A stretch of DNA of 64,000 nt, taken from NCBI GenBank assembly GCA_016648135.1, contig JADDOH010002554.1:248001-312000 (forward strand), read 5' to 3'. Within the stretch, counting starts at the first letter, position 1. Every line of letters begins with the position of its first letter. Positions 44,970 through 57,489 of this stretch are shown one piece after another. The notes beneath the pieces are model-generated. The model saw nothing but the letters and a program-made list of their open reading frames with translations. It was not told the origin of the DNA and searched no databases. Source of the stretch: Agrypnia vestita. Lineage: Eukaryota > Arthropoda > Insecta > Trichoptera > Phryganeidae. The position numbers were made by a program, and so were the translations under genes.

Positions 44970-46555
44970 AGTCGGTTGGAGTCACCGTGACCGCACGCAG
45001 GTGGTTAAGGGTTAATTTCCGTTATTTGCACAAAGCGTTACACTTAGTTATTATTTACTTTTCAGCTTTGTGAAACACTAAAATGAAATACTTAGGAATT
45101 TCATTTACTTTTGTATTGCGCGTTATATTTCGGCGCAGTTTTGTCGCGCGCGATTGTCGGGACACTATATTATATTGCTAGGGCGCCGAGAGAAAAGGCA
45201 TATTTCAATACCTTCATATCCCTACAACTAGCACTGGTTCTTTCAGAGTGATGGGCCATCGAATGTGCATGTTTACTTTTGTACGTTCAACATATTTCTC
45301 GTATTTTACGGTGTCGAATTTTACAGCCTAGTTTTTTATTTCCGGGAATTTGAAGGGCCTATCCGTAAGAGAACAGCCATCTACTTCAACCCTTCCGCTC
45401 CCGCCGAGCCCACTTGGTCTCAGCTTATATTTGTTACCGTAAATAATATCAGTTTACGCCGTTGCTTATGAGCCCTTTACAAAAATGAGCAGAGAAAATT
45501 GAAAGCAAAAAAGGTTTGATTACGAGAACTTGTATAAATAAAGAAGCATGCAGGATCTTATAAGGGTTGTTTATTTCTGATTGGAAAATAGACCAAAGTT
45601 TTCTGATATATGTAGGTTTATGTTATCTGAATTTTTACCTTATTTTTTAGAAGAGAGTGTCATTTTAAAGTCTTGATATTCTGTATATCTGAGTAATGGT
45701 CAAACCGTTATTTTAACTGCACTCAATATTAAAAGAAGTTTGTTATATTTGATAAATTATTTAAAAAATTCAAGTTGTTTTTAATATTTTAAAAAATGGA
45801 TTCTCTATTAATAAAAAAAAAACAAGTATGCATTTCACAATATTTAAAGGAAGAGGCTTAATATAAAATATATATTTTTATGTAACATTTATTTATTTAT
45901 TTTAAAAAGTTAATTTAAACAAATACTTAATCTTTATCGTAGTTTTATATTAATTACCTTCCGAAAATTCGTGCTTTAGAAGGGAATTCACATTTTCATC
46001 GATGCAATATATGTAAATCTATCAGGTTGTGCACAATTACAATAAGCACAATTATAATAGTCCTCCATTTACAAGCATTGCAAGCTTGCAAGCCAATATG
46101 AATTATATGTTAGTTTGGTTTACAGTAATAGAAATTTAATGTTACTTGATAATGACTTTGATTCTTTAATTTATTAAATGAATTTAATGTTTCTAGCTTG
46201 ATTTGAGAATCCAGTTCGTCCTTCTATTTAACTCCAACATATTATGTATAGTGCAGCTGGGCCGTTGTTTTAAAAGAGTGTACAATTTTTACATTTTGAG
46301 TGCTGTATAGTACGGTCTGGAGAATGGATTTTATGGATAAAATAATCTTTGTTGGTGTTGTAAAGCGACGTTTTTTTGTAAAGTACCTACATTAACGATA
46401 CGAAACGTTTTTTCAATATGTTTTGAAAAATTATTTCCAGAACTGTATATATCGGCAATAAATTAGATTTGTATGTTACACCTCACCCGATTATACCATA
46501 TCGCAATGGTCACTGCACAAGGAAAAAATAAAATGTTATAAATGATTTTAATAAT
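44970..46555. other. No recognised gene
   Basis: GC-richer 44970-45250, then AT-rich. ggtggttaagggttaa near 45000 resembles a TTAA-flanked transposon end but no partner end was found. A 68-codon frame at 45265 lacks motifs. Confidence 0.4.
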
Positions 46556-46599
46556 TTAAAATGTTTCTTAGTTTGATGAACACGGAAGAGTTTCCTTAT

Positions 46600-46795
46600 T
46601 CGCTCAACAGTAATGTCCAAAATATTTCAGTTTACGCATTTGTATTATGGAAGATAAACATTGCTCAGCAATTATTTATTGTAAAATTGAGTTGTTTGTT
46701 CTGTGAGATGTCCTTGAGATTTGCAGCAAACGTCGCCAGCATCTCTTTTCTAATGCGCCTATCTTACTGCGCTCTGGATGCCTTCATGTCTTAGA
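46600..46795 (-). pseudogene. LINE ORF2 scrap (HRTNNSIL / KYFGH motifs)
   Basis: On the minus strand one frame reads SHRTNNSILQ, a stop, then IIAEQCLSSIIQMRKLKYFG with H following. H-R-T-N-x-S-I-L and K-x-x-Y-F-G-H are adjacent post-RT motifs in a group of insect LINE ORF2 proteins. The plus-strand 77-codon frame here is a shadow. No 3' tail was identified. Confidence 0.6.
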
Positions 46796-46837
46796 TTTTT
46801 GACGGGCTAGGTGTGTGTATGTGTTCTGGGAAGAAGA

Positions 46838-47045
46838 AAATGCCCCCCCGTCCAAAGACATATTCTTGTGCTGGCGCGTGACGTGTATCGTGTGAGTGGC
46901 GCGTGTGTGTGAGATAATTTAGCAGAGGCAGGATAAATAGGTGATAATTAATTGGTTTACGGATATCGCGTTAAGTCCAGAAATATTTACCCGGTTAGTC
47001 GCATCGATCTCCGGATTAGTGGAATTTGCTGGATGCGTGCGGCTA
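46838..47045 (+). repeat. Repeat H copy 2
   Basis: cccccccgtccaaagacata, ggcgcgtgacgtgtatcgtg and gtcgcatcgatctccggatt align with 40729-40935. Confidence 0.6.
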
Positions 47046-47780
47046 GAAACGCGACGTGTCTGGACCACCATAAATCTATACACAAAGTTTGAAACTAGCT
47101 TCTGAAAATCCTTTTTTATTCATTTCTTTGTATGTATTTCAGTATTTTTTACATTTAATCTATTGCTGCTACCATTGCCATTATAAATACTAGTGTAAAG
47201 ATTATATCATCAATATTCTATGTTTGGTTGCGCATTATTCTCACCGGATATTCACACTGTACAATAACAGCGAAAAAAGTGATAGCTCTCTATAAGAGCA
47301 GTGGAAAGTCTAATTTGTCATTTTAATACGTTTTGGCAGGCGCCAAACATTCTGGGCTAAACGCGAACCATACATCGGTATGATTTATCTCTGTTTACCG
47401 CGGGGCGAAATCGCCGGAAATCGTAGAAAAATGAGAGCCTCGCCGCAGAGCCTCCCCCATAGCCGCTGACCCCGAAATAGCGCATCAATTTATTTATTTA
47501 CGACTTAGAACTGACAGCGGAATTATACATTCAGGAGGCTCCACCCCTTCCTTCTGGAATATTCCGTGTGACTGATGAAGCAATCAGTATATTTTCATGC
47601 CGGCTGTTTTTGCTGAAGTTTTTGTCCCCGTGTCCCTTTTCCGAGAGATGGAGCGCAAAGATCAAATATTTTGTGGGTATTTTGTCAGTTTTCGCTTTCT
47701 TGTACCCAAGCGTTGGAGAGTGTAGGGATAGTTTTGCTAGAAATCATAATTAGGGAGAAAAAGCATTTTAGATATACTGT
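47046..47780. other. No gene; GC-richer unique block
   Basis: 47330-47720 is GC-richer, contains a cggggcgaaatcgccgg imperfect palindrome near 47400 and matches no repeat here. It could be conserved host DNA. No frame has a recognised motif. Confidence 0.35.
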
Positions 47781-47786
47781 TAGCGT

Positions 47787-48610
47787 AACTTCTTCTTCTC
47801 CTTCTTTTTTCTTTTTCTTTTAGTAGATCTGTTGATCTGTGCTACAAAAAACTACGCCTCCTGGGATGACGAGGTCCAGCTATAGTTAAAAGAGTATAGT
47901 AAAGAGAGAAATAGAATAAAATTTTAAGCAAAGATAGTATTAAATTTAAAACTATTCTATTACTAAAAAATTATTCTAACGAATTATATGATAAACATTT
48001 CACACAATTAAGTAATACGTAATTAGATAACTTAATATAAAATAAAAATTTAATTAATTATGAGGGTTTTTTTAATATTTTTTTTCAAAGCCTCGTAATT
48101 TTTTTCAATTCTCATTTTAACAGGTAATTTGTTGAATCATTTCACCTCTCTAAATGTATAATGATGCTGGGCAGTTGTGGTAAGTACTACAGGGATATGC
48201 AATTTACCAAGATTTATATTTCTGCTACTTGATACTAGTTGGGTCAGTTCATATCTTAGCTATCCATCCATCTTTTTGCCATCCATCTTTTTGGTGGTCT
48301 TCCCGGCATGCATGGTTCAGAGGGGATTTCATGCGTTGCTGTATGCACGAGTCTGTCACTGTCCAGAATCTCTTTCTGGATCCACTCCATCGTGCTATGT
48401 CCTCTATTCTGCAAGTTTTCCTTATGTCTTCATTTCGTTCACGGTTACGTAAAGTTTTTCCAGTAATCTCAACACCTTCATTTTAGTTGTTCTGAGGAGT
48501 CCTTTGGTGCGGACAGTGTCAGCCCGCATCTCCATAGCGTATGTCATAATAGGTCGCGCGCATATCTTGTGTATATTAACTTTACTTTAAATATGCCTAC
48601 ATATTTTTGG
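47787..48610 (-). pseudogene. LINE 3' end, copy 2 of the 6.4-kb family, interrupted
   Basis: The tail (cttcttcttctcc...ctacgcctcctgggatgacg) at 47787-47882 and the coding part at about 48290-48590 (tgcacgagtctgtcactgtc, gtcagcccgcatctccatag) align with 6440-6790. About 350 bp between them (47886-48240) have no counterpart at 6.4 kb, so the copy is interrupted or the 6.4 kb copy is deleted. Confidence 0.65.
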
Positions 48611-49735
48611 CGTAACTTAACCAGAATATTTTTTTGTTCCACTCTCTGCTTATCCTTTTCCCGTTCATTCTGGCATTGTCTTATATCTAAGAGATTCCGG
48701 CGAGCATGTTCTCGTAGCGACCCTAGATATGAATCAAACTCGAGCCGTTGGAATCAGTCGGTAAAGAAGTGAGCGGCTTGAGCGGTGGGCAGAGATAAAG
48801 AAAAAACATGACGGCACATTACGAAACGAGAGATTATAATTTTGACCACAAGCATCGTAAGCAAATCTACTATCATCGTATGGTTGAAACTTTCAAGTGC
48901 GGGTGAATAAATTTTATTCTCTCTAACGCCGTGCGTATTGACGAAAATAAATAAGAAAAGAGAATGTCAATTATTAGTAGAAAAGACACCGGCACACACC
49001 GCTTTCCAATTGTCGGATTTATTAAAGGTTTAAATCCTGGCTAGCGGTTGTCGTAGAATACGTCGGATGTCAGTTTCGACTAATCAAAATCATTTCGCGG
49101 CCGGCGCCCGGTGGTCACGAAACACATGGTCCACATGGAAAATAAGAATTCAAACTTCATACCTACAGCGGTATCCCTAAAACACAGTATCTCGCAATCT
49201 CTAGGTATTCTCACCGGGGACATAGACCCTCCTACCACTTCAGCTCTGGACCTCTACGTAGCACACAGGATCGCGCTTCTCCCCGTTTACGGACCTCATG
49301 ACCCCCTACGGGATCTACGGAGGCCCAGCTTAGCGCTGGCCTTAACACTTACCTTCCGTCTTTATAGGCGAGAAATCGTCAGGGATCAGTCACTTGTCAT
49401 TGTTACTTCTATATAAGTTCAGTCTGGTGTAAATTCCAATAGATGCTGACATTCTATTATAGACATTCCAAAAGTACAGGTTTTGTTTTCAACACATAAC
49501 CATTAATTTTGGTTTCCTTATTCGTCCGAAACCGCAATATCATTAAAACAATGCCAAATTGTATGACGCAAGAGTAGGGCTGATATGGAAGCTTTTACTC
49601 ATTGAACGGTCCCGGTTCTGTGGTGAATTCCATTCTTGGTTCCGATTGGCTAAAATCCCGGCTGACTTACGGCTAGAGTCTGCCGTAAGTCCGGATCACT
49701 ACAGCATCTATCCTCTCGCGCTACCCTTCTCTCAG
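48611..49735. other. GC-richer, no recognised gene
   Basis: A 101-codon plus frame at 49111-49416 and another at 49559-49876 are open but unrecognised; the latter overlaps LINE-like sequence on the other strand. Confidence 0.3.
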
Positions 49736-49970
49736 TGTCCATGTTTCAGTTCCGTAGAGAAATTTTGGGAAGATAGAAGTTTTGACAAGTCCCACTTTTG
49801 TTTTCGATCCTGCCAAACAATTTTGAGAATAAGTTTTTTGAGTTTAAGACCTCCTTCATCGAGGATATGCGAATGAAACGACACGTCCTACATAAAAATT
49901 CGATTGGTTTCATCCACCGCGACACGAATACACTTTGCTGATTTACACACATATGTCTTTTGCACAAAGT
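49735..49970 (-). pseudogene. LINE ORF2 scrap (LYGTETWTL)
   Basis: On the minus strand one frame reads LNSKNLFSKLFGRIENKSGT and the next frame, directly after, KFLYGTETWTLRE. L-Y-G-x-E-(T/A)-W-T-L is the hallmark just after the RT domain in insect LINE ORF2. A frameshift separates the two parts. Confidence 0.45.
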
Positions 49971-50520
49971 AATACTTCCGATTGCACCTATGATGTTTGC
50001 CTTTCAAAGAACCGTACTACGCTTCCTGCTGGCGTTTAAAGGAATATCAATCTAGTTTATCCCTTTATACATCCACCCTATACATTGGCATGAATATTTA
50101 CACATGTACACTCTCGCACGGAAACACACACAAATTCACAGAACACGAAATACAGTCATTGTTGACCTGTCACTAACAGGAAGTTTGCTTAATAAGTTAG
50201 GTTATGTTGAGGTCAGTTGGGGCGCTCACCAAAAACATGTTAAAAATAGTACAAGACCTGTAATGAGATGCCCAAACGTGACGTGTTTTATAATAATATA
50301 AAAAGTTTTGTTGGATTAGGTTGGTCTAGGTTTTGTGAGGTTAAGGAAAGGAAAATCACAAACAAGCCAAACAATTTTTGATTAAATTTCTGCTAAAACC
50401 TAACATTTATAAACAAAAATTATTAAGTAATAACATAAAAATAATAAACATAAAAAAGCTATAATATGTATTTTTAAAAGATAAAGGTACATTTAATATG
50501 AGACCCAATGAAAATAAATT
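49971..50520. other. No gene seen
   Basis: No recognised feature. Confidence 0.45.
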
Positions 50521-50526
50521 ATTACC

Positions 50527-50600
50527 CCCAGGATACGAACCCGAAACATTGTATTGCCGAAAAATCGCGTCACCATTTAGGTTAGCGATGAATTTTATGT
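50527..50600 (-). repeat. tRNA-like SINE head, weak
   Basis: On the minus strand gggttcgtatcctgggg is B-box-like, and catcgctaacctaaatggtg gives a weak A box. Confidence 0.35.
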
Positions 50601-50769
50601 ATTTTTATGAATGTATTTTTCCATACATTTTTACAAATATAGAGTTTCATTAAACCAGCGGTGTGTATACTCTAGTTCACGAAAATATACTACATTTGTA
50701 CATACATACATAGTCCATTAAAAAAAACGAAAGATTCTCATATTTGAAACATATACAACGTTCAAAATT

Positions 50770-50905
50770 TTGGTAAGGTGTGAATATTGATCGTGTAAAG
50801 TGATCATTTAGGCCAGCACATATAGGTCATAAGCCCTGTAAAGAGCTTCGTATTTGTGAGACTTCTATAATGTATCTTAATTAATAATTATTAATTTATC
50901 TGCCA
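50770..50905 (+). repeat. Repeat B copy
   Basis: gatcgtgtaaagtgatcatt, ggccagcacatataggtcat and gtgagacttctataatg in family order. Confidence 0.65.
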
Positions 50906-52440
50906 CAGCTGTGCACAGCTCTGTGGAACACCCTACATAGATTAGAAGGGAAAATAAGTATTCTCTTCCGGACAAAGTGTTCACTAGAAAACATAGTTCG
51001 AAACAACTAACTTTTTTCCTTGTCAAGCTTTATACATATAAATTGTCCAGCAAATTGGCAATTTCTAGCTCAAGTCGCAAAGGACGAGAAAGAGGAAATG
51101 TAATATTACCCGTCCGTTGTCTAGGACCTACCCTCCGCCATACATACATTACTTTTAAATCACCCTCTCAATCCTCCAACCCCTTGTTATTATTAACGAG
51201 ATAAATAATATTATGATTACTTAAATTAAATCGATCTAGCAATATGCGTTGTATTATAATGGCATGGCATGTCATTATATAATATTACAGTAATGAATTT
51301 AATAATTCTCAATGTTTTTATAAAGCATAACTGCAAATTACTTTTTTTAATAAAGCTAGGTTACCTTCTCGGCTTTTATCATGATTTGGCCTATTGTTGA
51401 TGAATAGCAAAAAAAAATCGTTACATAATATTTATTCAAATCGAAACTCAACACATTAAAATGAATTTTCGTCGTATCCTTTAAAAACACATTATTTCGA
51501 TTTTTTTTTAAGATTTCTATGTTTTTTACGAAATTTGTTTTTTGTTGAAAAATATGAAACAAACAATAGTGTGTCCAATTTTTTGATAGTTCGTTGTATA
51601 TTTCTGTGTTGAAATGGAAATGGGGATAAATTTGGAATGGAGTTAAACATGCCAATCGACAGAGAAAAAAATAGCTATCGATTGGCGTATTTAGCTCCAT
51701 TTCTCGATTTTTAAGCTATATTTATAACATTATATAATATCTCATTGTGGAAAAATATTCATTTTGACCTAGAAATTCCAGATGGAATAAGCTGTGCAAG
51801 TATCACAATCATATATGTAGCGCGCGGTTCGAGAGTTTTTACTGCTTCAGAAATAAAATTTTTGCATATTAGATTGTTTTACGATTGCATGTACAAATAT
51901 CACATTGTTTATTTATTTAATTCCATATTTTTAGTACCAGGAAGCTCTCATAATTAAGAAAAAGCTTTTTTTGAATATTTATATTTAATCGTAAAACATA
52001 AACAAACACAAAACATGTTTACATTCTTTATATTACATAATAAAACAAAATATTCCAAATTTAATTTTAAGGAAAATTAATCTCATAACAAAATTTTAAT
52101 AAATTAACCATAATTAAACGTTAAAAAACAAATAAATCAATCAATTGATAAAAACATAACCTATGCAATGAAAAAATTACTAAGCTAAGCTGAAATTCAA
52201 AGAGAAAAATTACGAGAGAAATTTTGAACGTGTAAATACAGGAAAATTAAATATAACGATTAATATGTTTTTCGAGTACATTTTGTACATAGTGAGTTCT
52301 TCTCTTTATTTAACTGCCTGGCGCATATTTATTGCGACCGCTGAGGAGTTATTCTCCTTCATTTGTTATCTCATAGAAAAGGTTGATGACCAGTTGCAGA
52401 ATTCTGATCAAGGTGTATAACATCACATGAATTTAATCAC
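50906..52440. other. No gene; one compact hairpin
   Basis: AT-rich. A 114-codon minus frame (51356-51700) overlaps the hairpin at 51634-51703 and shows no motif. Confidence 0.45.
51634..51703. other. Imperfect hairpin, about 28-bp arms, 18-base loop
   Basis: ggagttaaacatgccaatcg (51639) pairs with cgattggcgtatttagctcc (ending 51698) with three mismatches, and the stem extends a few pairs at the base. The geometry resembles an miRNA precursor or a tiny MITE. Confidence 0.7.
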
Positions 52441-54235
52441 AGGAAGGCACGAGCAAGGCACGCGAGCGGCCTACAGGTCATTGCACCATCAGCATTTCCG
52501 ATGATTTCTCCACACACACACAGCCGCACTTCAGTAAACTCCTTTGCTCACAAATCATATCAAAAGCGGCCCACACCCTACGTGGGCAAGTCAGTCTTTC
52601 ATCAACCTCCGGCGGGTGGCCGGAGGCTACTGCCCTTCGAGTATCTATCATTGTCTTTGTATTCGTGCTCATGTATAACTTGTACTTATTTTATCGAGAT
52701 AATAAAATCAACAAACATTCTACGCCTTTGGAGCTTTCCCATCACTTGACGGGTGGTGACCTAAAAGCAGTTGCTCCAAAGTACCTCCCAACCCCAAAGG
52801 TATATTAAAAAGAAGAAAAAGAAGAAAGATTAAAAAAATATATTTAATACGCTGACATATTATTTTATCTGAAATTAAACATACTGGGGATACCTATATC
52901 TTTGTTTTATCTTAAAAAGTAACATTTTTAATGCCACGCGCAATTTACGAATTAAATAATGGCGACGTTTATCTTTTGAGATTTACCTTAAAATTGTTGT
53001 CAATTCTTAATGTCATGTAAAATTTCTGAATGTGTTAGTCTTAACGTAGATACTATCGGTATGATTATTTTATTAACTTTAACAGAGATGGCTAAATTGA
53101 AGCGGGTAGAAGAAACTGGGAGCAAAAAACCAGAAGCGAAAATAAGAAAGCAGATATGAAAAGATCAGCTACGAATCCGCGGTGACTTCTTGAGGCAACG
53201 GAAAATGAACAGAAACTGAAAATCAACGAAAACTAAATGGAGAACAGACCATACAGTTCTATTAAAAGGAAGAAGAAGATTAAAAGCATCAGACAGACGA
53301 TCGCTTTTATAAAAGGTGCTCACCTCACAAATTGTACGGTTAATAGTGCAAACAGTTATGGGATTATATAATAAAAAAATGAAAATAGCACATTTTGAAC
53401 AGACACTCCTAAATTATTTAGTCATTATTCATTATCATTTTTTCAGAACCCAGAATACTTATATAGAATATAGAACATTAATATCAATCGGAAAAGCGTA
53501 GAGGTACAAAATTAATAAATTCATCTGGAGACGTTCTCATAATATATATAGAAGAAGGGTGTAACAATACGCGCACATTGATATATTTTCATTATCTTTT
53601 TCTTATTAAACCCACCCCCTTGAAGAGGGTCTCATATCGCCCGGAAAGCACAATGTATCATGGTTATTGATAGGCTTTTGACACTTGAAACGTAATTCTC
53701 CAACGATATTATTCCCCGCGTCTCTTTATTGCTGATAAATATCTCAGTAAAGGAAAAATAGGGCCGTTCTGGTGAAAAAAGTGACGTGTTTCGGATTTCT
53801 TCGAATCAATTTAACGAGATGAATCTAAAAATAATAACAATCGCGATACAGAAATTCCGACTGTCGACTCATCCGCTGATTTATATTAAATATTAATTCC
53901 TCTTTGAAATTTTCTTCAAGTATAAATAAAGCCGATACTCGAATACTTGTTATTTATAACGTATTGCTTCCCTCTTTATATATTTATTTCAATATACAGC
54001 ACAAAAACTAGCTATTACTTAATAGTATATACAAGAAATCAAAAGAGTAATATTATAGTACAGCAAAAAATTACAATTGAAATTGAAAATAAACAGCAGT
54101 TTTAGCAGTAACATAATTTAGAAAAAGGAGGTGTGAGGTAAGATTAAACAAATAGATATAATAATTTGTTTGTAAATATATTATAAATTCAGGACGGTAG
54201 GGTGTAGAGCTTTTAGCAGCGCATCTTTATAATGT
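52441..54235. other. No recognised gene
   Basis: A GC-richer patch at 52450-52800 has short frames on both strands without motifs. The rest is AT-rich. Confidence 0.4.
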
Positions 54236-54239
54236 GCTA

Positions 54240-54600
54240 AACTAGAGCTAAAAATATGAGAGACATGTGCATAAGTGTTACCAAGCCTATGCAGTCAGGG
54301 ACGTGCAGTGAGAACAAAAGCATGACTTTTATTTGAACATATATTTGGAAAAAAAATCGAAATTGAATATTTGTCTAGCAGAATATTATGAAATATTAAA
54401 ATTTGAATAATATGTTAATTATTGCTGTAGGAATATTACGAGATATATCTCCTATTTAGATTTCTTTTCAAAGTGTATGCTTAGGAAAAAGTTATGCTTC
54501 TTGTTCTCACTACACGCCTCTACTATGCAGTCTAGGTAGCTACAAGAGAGTTAAAATTCGAGTGAGAAGCCAGTATTTTACCCACTGGGCTACGAGGGCC
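54240..54600 (-). repeat. tRNA-derived SINE hosting a hAT MITE
   Basis: On the minus strand from 54600: ggccctcgtagcccagtggg (A box region), then actggcttctcac shared with the SINE at 15808. The body continues past the inserted hAT element at 54296-54522. Confidence 0.5.
54287..54531. mobile_element. hAT-type MITE with CTATGCAGT duplication
   Basis: Element 54296-54522 begins CAGGGACGTGCAGTGAGAAC; the opposite end read on the minus strand is TAGAGGCGTGTAGTGAGAAC. Inverted arms run about 35 bp. CTATGCAGT stands at 54287-54295 and 54523-54531 (8 bp expected for hAT, 9 match here). Non-coding interior. Relatives at 253 and 33861. Confidence 0.8.
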
Positions 54601-54604
54601 GCCA

Positions 54605-54875
54605 TAATACATAATATGTGGGGTATAAAAGCAAAGGCGGCAATATTTAAAAAATTTTAAAAAAGTTTTGAATGCAATCACCGAGGATTACTAATTTAAA
54701 ATGCTTTGAATTCTGTATTTTATGTATCTTTTCTAAAAACATATTTCCTACAAATATAAAGGCTTTTTTAAAATATCAATTCAGTGGGTACATTATAAAT
54801 TTGTTATCCTCGTTGAGTGAATTATTTTTTTTTTATATTGCTGCCTTTGCCTTTATACCCCACATATATAAAATA
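54605..54875. repeat. Repeat D, inverted pair
   Basis: atatgtggggtataaaagca near 54617 (minus copy) and tttgcctttataccccacat near 54850 (plus copy) face each other. Between them ttgaatgcaatcaccgagga matches 8393-8415 on the minus strand. Confidence 0.65.
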
Positions 54876-54903
54876 GGGGCCGCCTATAGCACATATTGTT
54901 TAT

Positions 54904-54950
54904 TTATATATATATTATATATATATCTATATATATATATATACATATAT
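54904..54950. repeat. (TA)n microsatellite
   Basis: Interrupted TA dinucleotide run. Confidence 0.9.
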
Positions 54951-55715
54951 GAATAAGTGTCTTATATGTATCAATTGTCGTGTAAATGAGAAAAATCATT
55001 GATCATCGTAAACGACAGCTTGAAGACGCGCAAATAAAGTCAGACGTAAAGAAAATAGCCAAGATTGGCAAACCGCCGAATCAGGCACCCCGCAGCCTGA
55101 GCAATACGCACTGCGCATTACTCACTGCGCACTGCAATACATACACCAATTTGAAAATTAACATCAGATTCTTGGAGAAAACTATTTTGTATGATTTTGG
55201 AATTTTTTAGCAATATCCTTTATACTGCATCTCACTAGAATACGCCTGGAATATCGCCTAAAAACTTAATTTTGTAATTATTTTACTAAAAACATAAATT
55301 TATTTCGAAGGAATAACTAAAATATGTACTCTGTATTTAGTATATTTACAGAAATATTTGCATAATTAGAGCCAAAGTCAACTCAGCTTACAGCACCGTA
55401 GAGAAAAGGTTAATTAATATCTCTGAAATGTGGCTTTATTATGTCACTTACGTAAAAAAATATGGAAGTATTCGAGTTCGCCGCGGTGGGGATCGACATG
55501 CAACACTTTTAAGCAATTCGAAACTTTATTAACACAAAGTATCTGGACACAAAGTTTAGCTGGAACATTATTCCGTAATTCACTCCAAAAATATTTCATC
55601 CGTATGTGGTTGGTTCACTTATATTCGTCGCACAAGAATATTTCACTCGTCTCTGGTACACTTTATATTCGACGCACTTTGTCTATCGCAGTTGAATGAA
55701 AAATGTGTTTTTCAA
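54951..55715. other. No recognised gene
   Basis: Frames of 74-89 codons (54986-55210, 55430-55699) have no motif. actgcgca-type repeats lie near 55110-55130. Confidence 0.4.
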
Positions 55716-55722
55716 ATGATTT

Positions 55723-55980
55723 GGGCGTGTAGAGCGAATGAATGAGGAAAGAATGGTAAGTAATATATATGACGCAAGTGTTAACGGCGCCAGAAAGAGA
55801 GGGCGACCGCGGAAGACTTGGCATGACCAGATTGGAGTCCTGTAAAGATTCTTAACAATCGTCGAGCCTATACGCGAAGATGTATGAATGTGGATGAGGC
55901 AAGATTTGTGTATCAAGACAGAGGAGTCTATACTTTCTGCCTACATCTACGGGGAAAACGGCGTTATGGTAAGTAAGTAA
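55723..55980 (+). pseudogene. LINE ORF2 C-terminal remnant
   Basis: The frame from 55723 reads GRVERMNEERMVSNIYDASV then NGARKRGRPRKTWHDQIGVL and a stop at 55843. H/R-V-x-R-M...R-G-R-P-R-x-x-W-x-D is the usual C-terminal region of many insect non-LTR ORF2 proteins. Another frame continues with DEARFVYQDRGVYTF to about 55970, partly shared with 35735-35820. RT core missing. Confidence 0.65.
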
Positions 55981-55984
55981 GTTG

Positions 55985-56585
55985 TCTATTGCACGATTTC
56001 TGTAGATAACTTTCTATGGTTAATCGCAGCTGTATCAACAAAACGCAACAGATATTTTTCTGTGTTCCACCGATTTCCGATTATTTTTAAAACATTCATA
56101 TTTTGACTCATATTCTTAAAATATATAATCCCTGAAGTATCGCGGAGTTGGATTTTGAACACTCTGTGTAAAGTCACGCTTACTAGCTCAAGGGATGAAA
56201 ATATATTATTAAAACGTCACGTTTAAATAGTTTTCGAGTGTTCCGACAACCCCCGCCTTGCGACACGGTCCGCTACGGCTGAGCGCTAAGCCTGAGCCAC
56301 CCTCGACTGGAGCAAAGTGCCTTTAGATATTTAATATCTAACATGATTTTTTTTACAACTATATTTACAAAATAAAAAAAAATAGCATAATCCATAATGC
56401 GTCTTACTCAACGCATGTGAGCAGTTTCACTGAAACAAATCATTTCACTCTAAATTAAATTTAACAACCTACGTGTACCTATCACAGAGTATAAAATTGT
56501 AAAGAGATGAACTCAGCCCCTTCTTTAGGAGAGGAGATTGGGCCACAGTGGAAGAATGTCCTCCCTCGCGTGTATTTTAAGAGGC
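55985..56585. other. No gene seen
   Basis: No recognised feature. Confidence 0.5.
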
Positions 56586-56589
56586 ATTA

Positions 56590-56750
56590 ATACTGATTAC
56601 TTAATTTAAGCCAGTTAATACAGGTCGTGTGAATAGCTGTACATAGCTTCGTCTCTGTGAGACTTCTATAAATTATGTTTATTAAAAATTATCCCTATGT
56701 GGAAAAAATCCAGTTATTATGTTCTTAGAACATACATATAACAAGTAGAT
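56590..56750 (+). repeat. Repeat B copy
   Basis: taagccagttaatacaggtc, gtgagacttctataaatta, then atccagttattatgttctta in family order. Confidence 0.65.
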
Positions 56751-56754
56751 AAAA

Positions 56755-57485
56755 ATAAAATTGAAGACCTTATTTTATACGCTATCTTTGCATACATTCG
56801 TAATCGATTTTTTAACATCACACATCTAGAATTCAAATATAAACTGCTTATACTAATGTAAATGCTAAACTTTATGACTAAGCGTTCAATAGTATTGGAA
56901 AATTATTTATTTGAATCGAAGTAATGGCCAAATCATGTCAAAAATGATTTAGTATTGTATAGTCATCTATTTTACGTAAATGTTGAAAGTTTCAGAGCTG
57001 TAGCTAGTCGGGAAGTTGGTGAAAAATCAATTGCAATATTCTTCCACAAAAAATAGATATCGTAAGTTATATAATAATAAAAATGAATAAAAAGATTGTA
57101 TTTTTTCTATTTAAGTGAAATTTAAAAGAATAATATTTACGATAATTTTGCTGACGACTGATATCATCAATACGTTTCCGCGAAAATCTTTACAAGTCGA
57201 ATCGCAGCATTTCCTAATGCTCCAGGATACTTTGTGACAATATAATACTTTGATTGATATTCTAGCCATTGAACAAAACGCGAAATATAAACTTATTTCT
57301 TGACAAATTGATTGTTAAAGCCTTCGCAGTTTCAGCCCAGAAACAGCCCCGAGGCTGCTGGGGGTGGGAGGTTTCTCGCGCCAAACTTCGACAGTTGATA
57401 AAATACATTTTGTATGCTGACAAAGTCACATGACGTTTTAGCGAAATTCGATTTGACTCGCTGTTGTTGTTCTAAAAATATTGTA
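56755..57485. other. No gene seen
   Basis: AT-rich, with a GC-richer patch at 57310-57400 that matches nothing here. Confidence 0.45.
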
Positions 57486-57489
57486 CAAC

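Noticed and set aside
44995..45020. piggyBac-like end (TTAACCCTTAACC on the minus strand)
   Set aside because: No second end with TTAA was found nearby.
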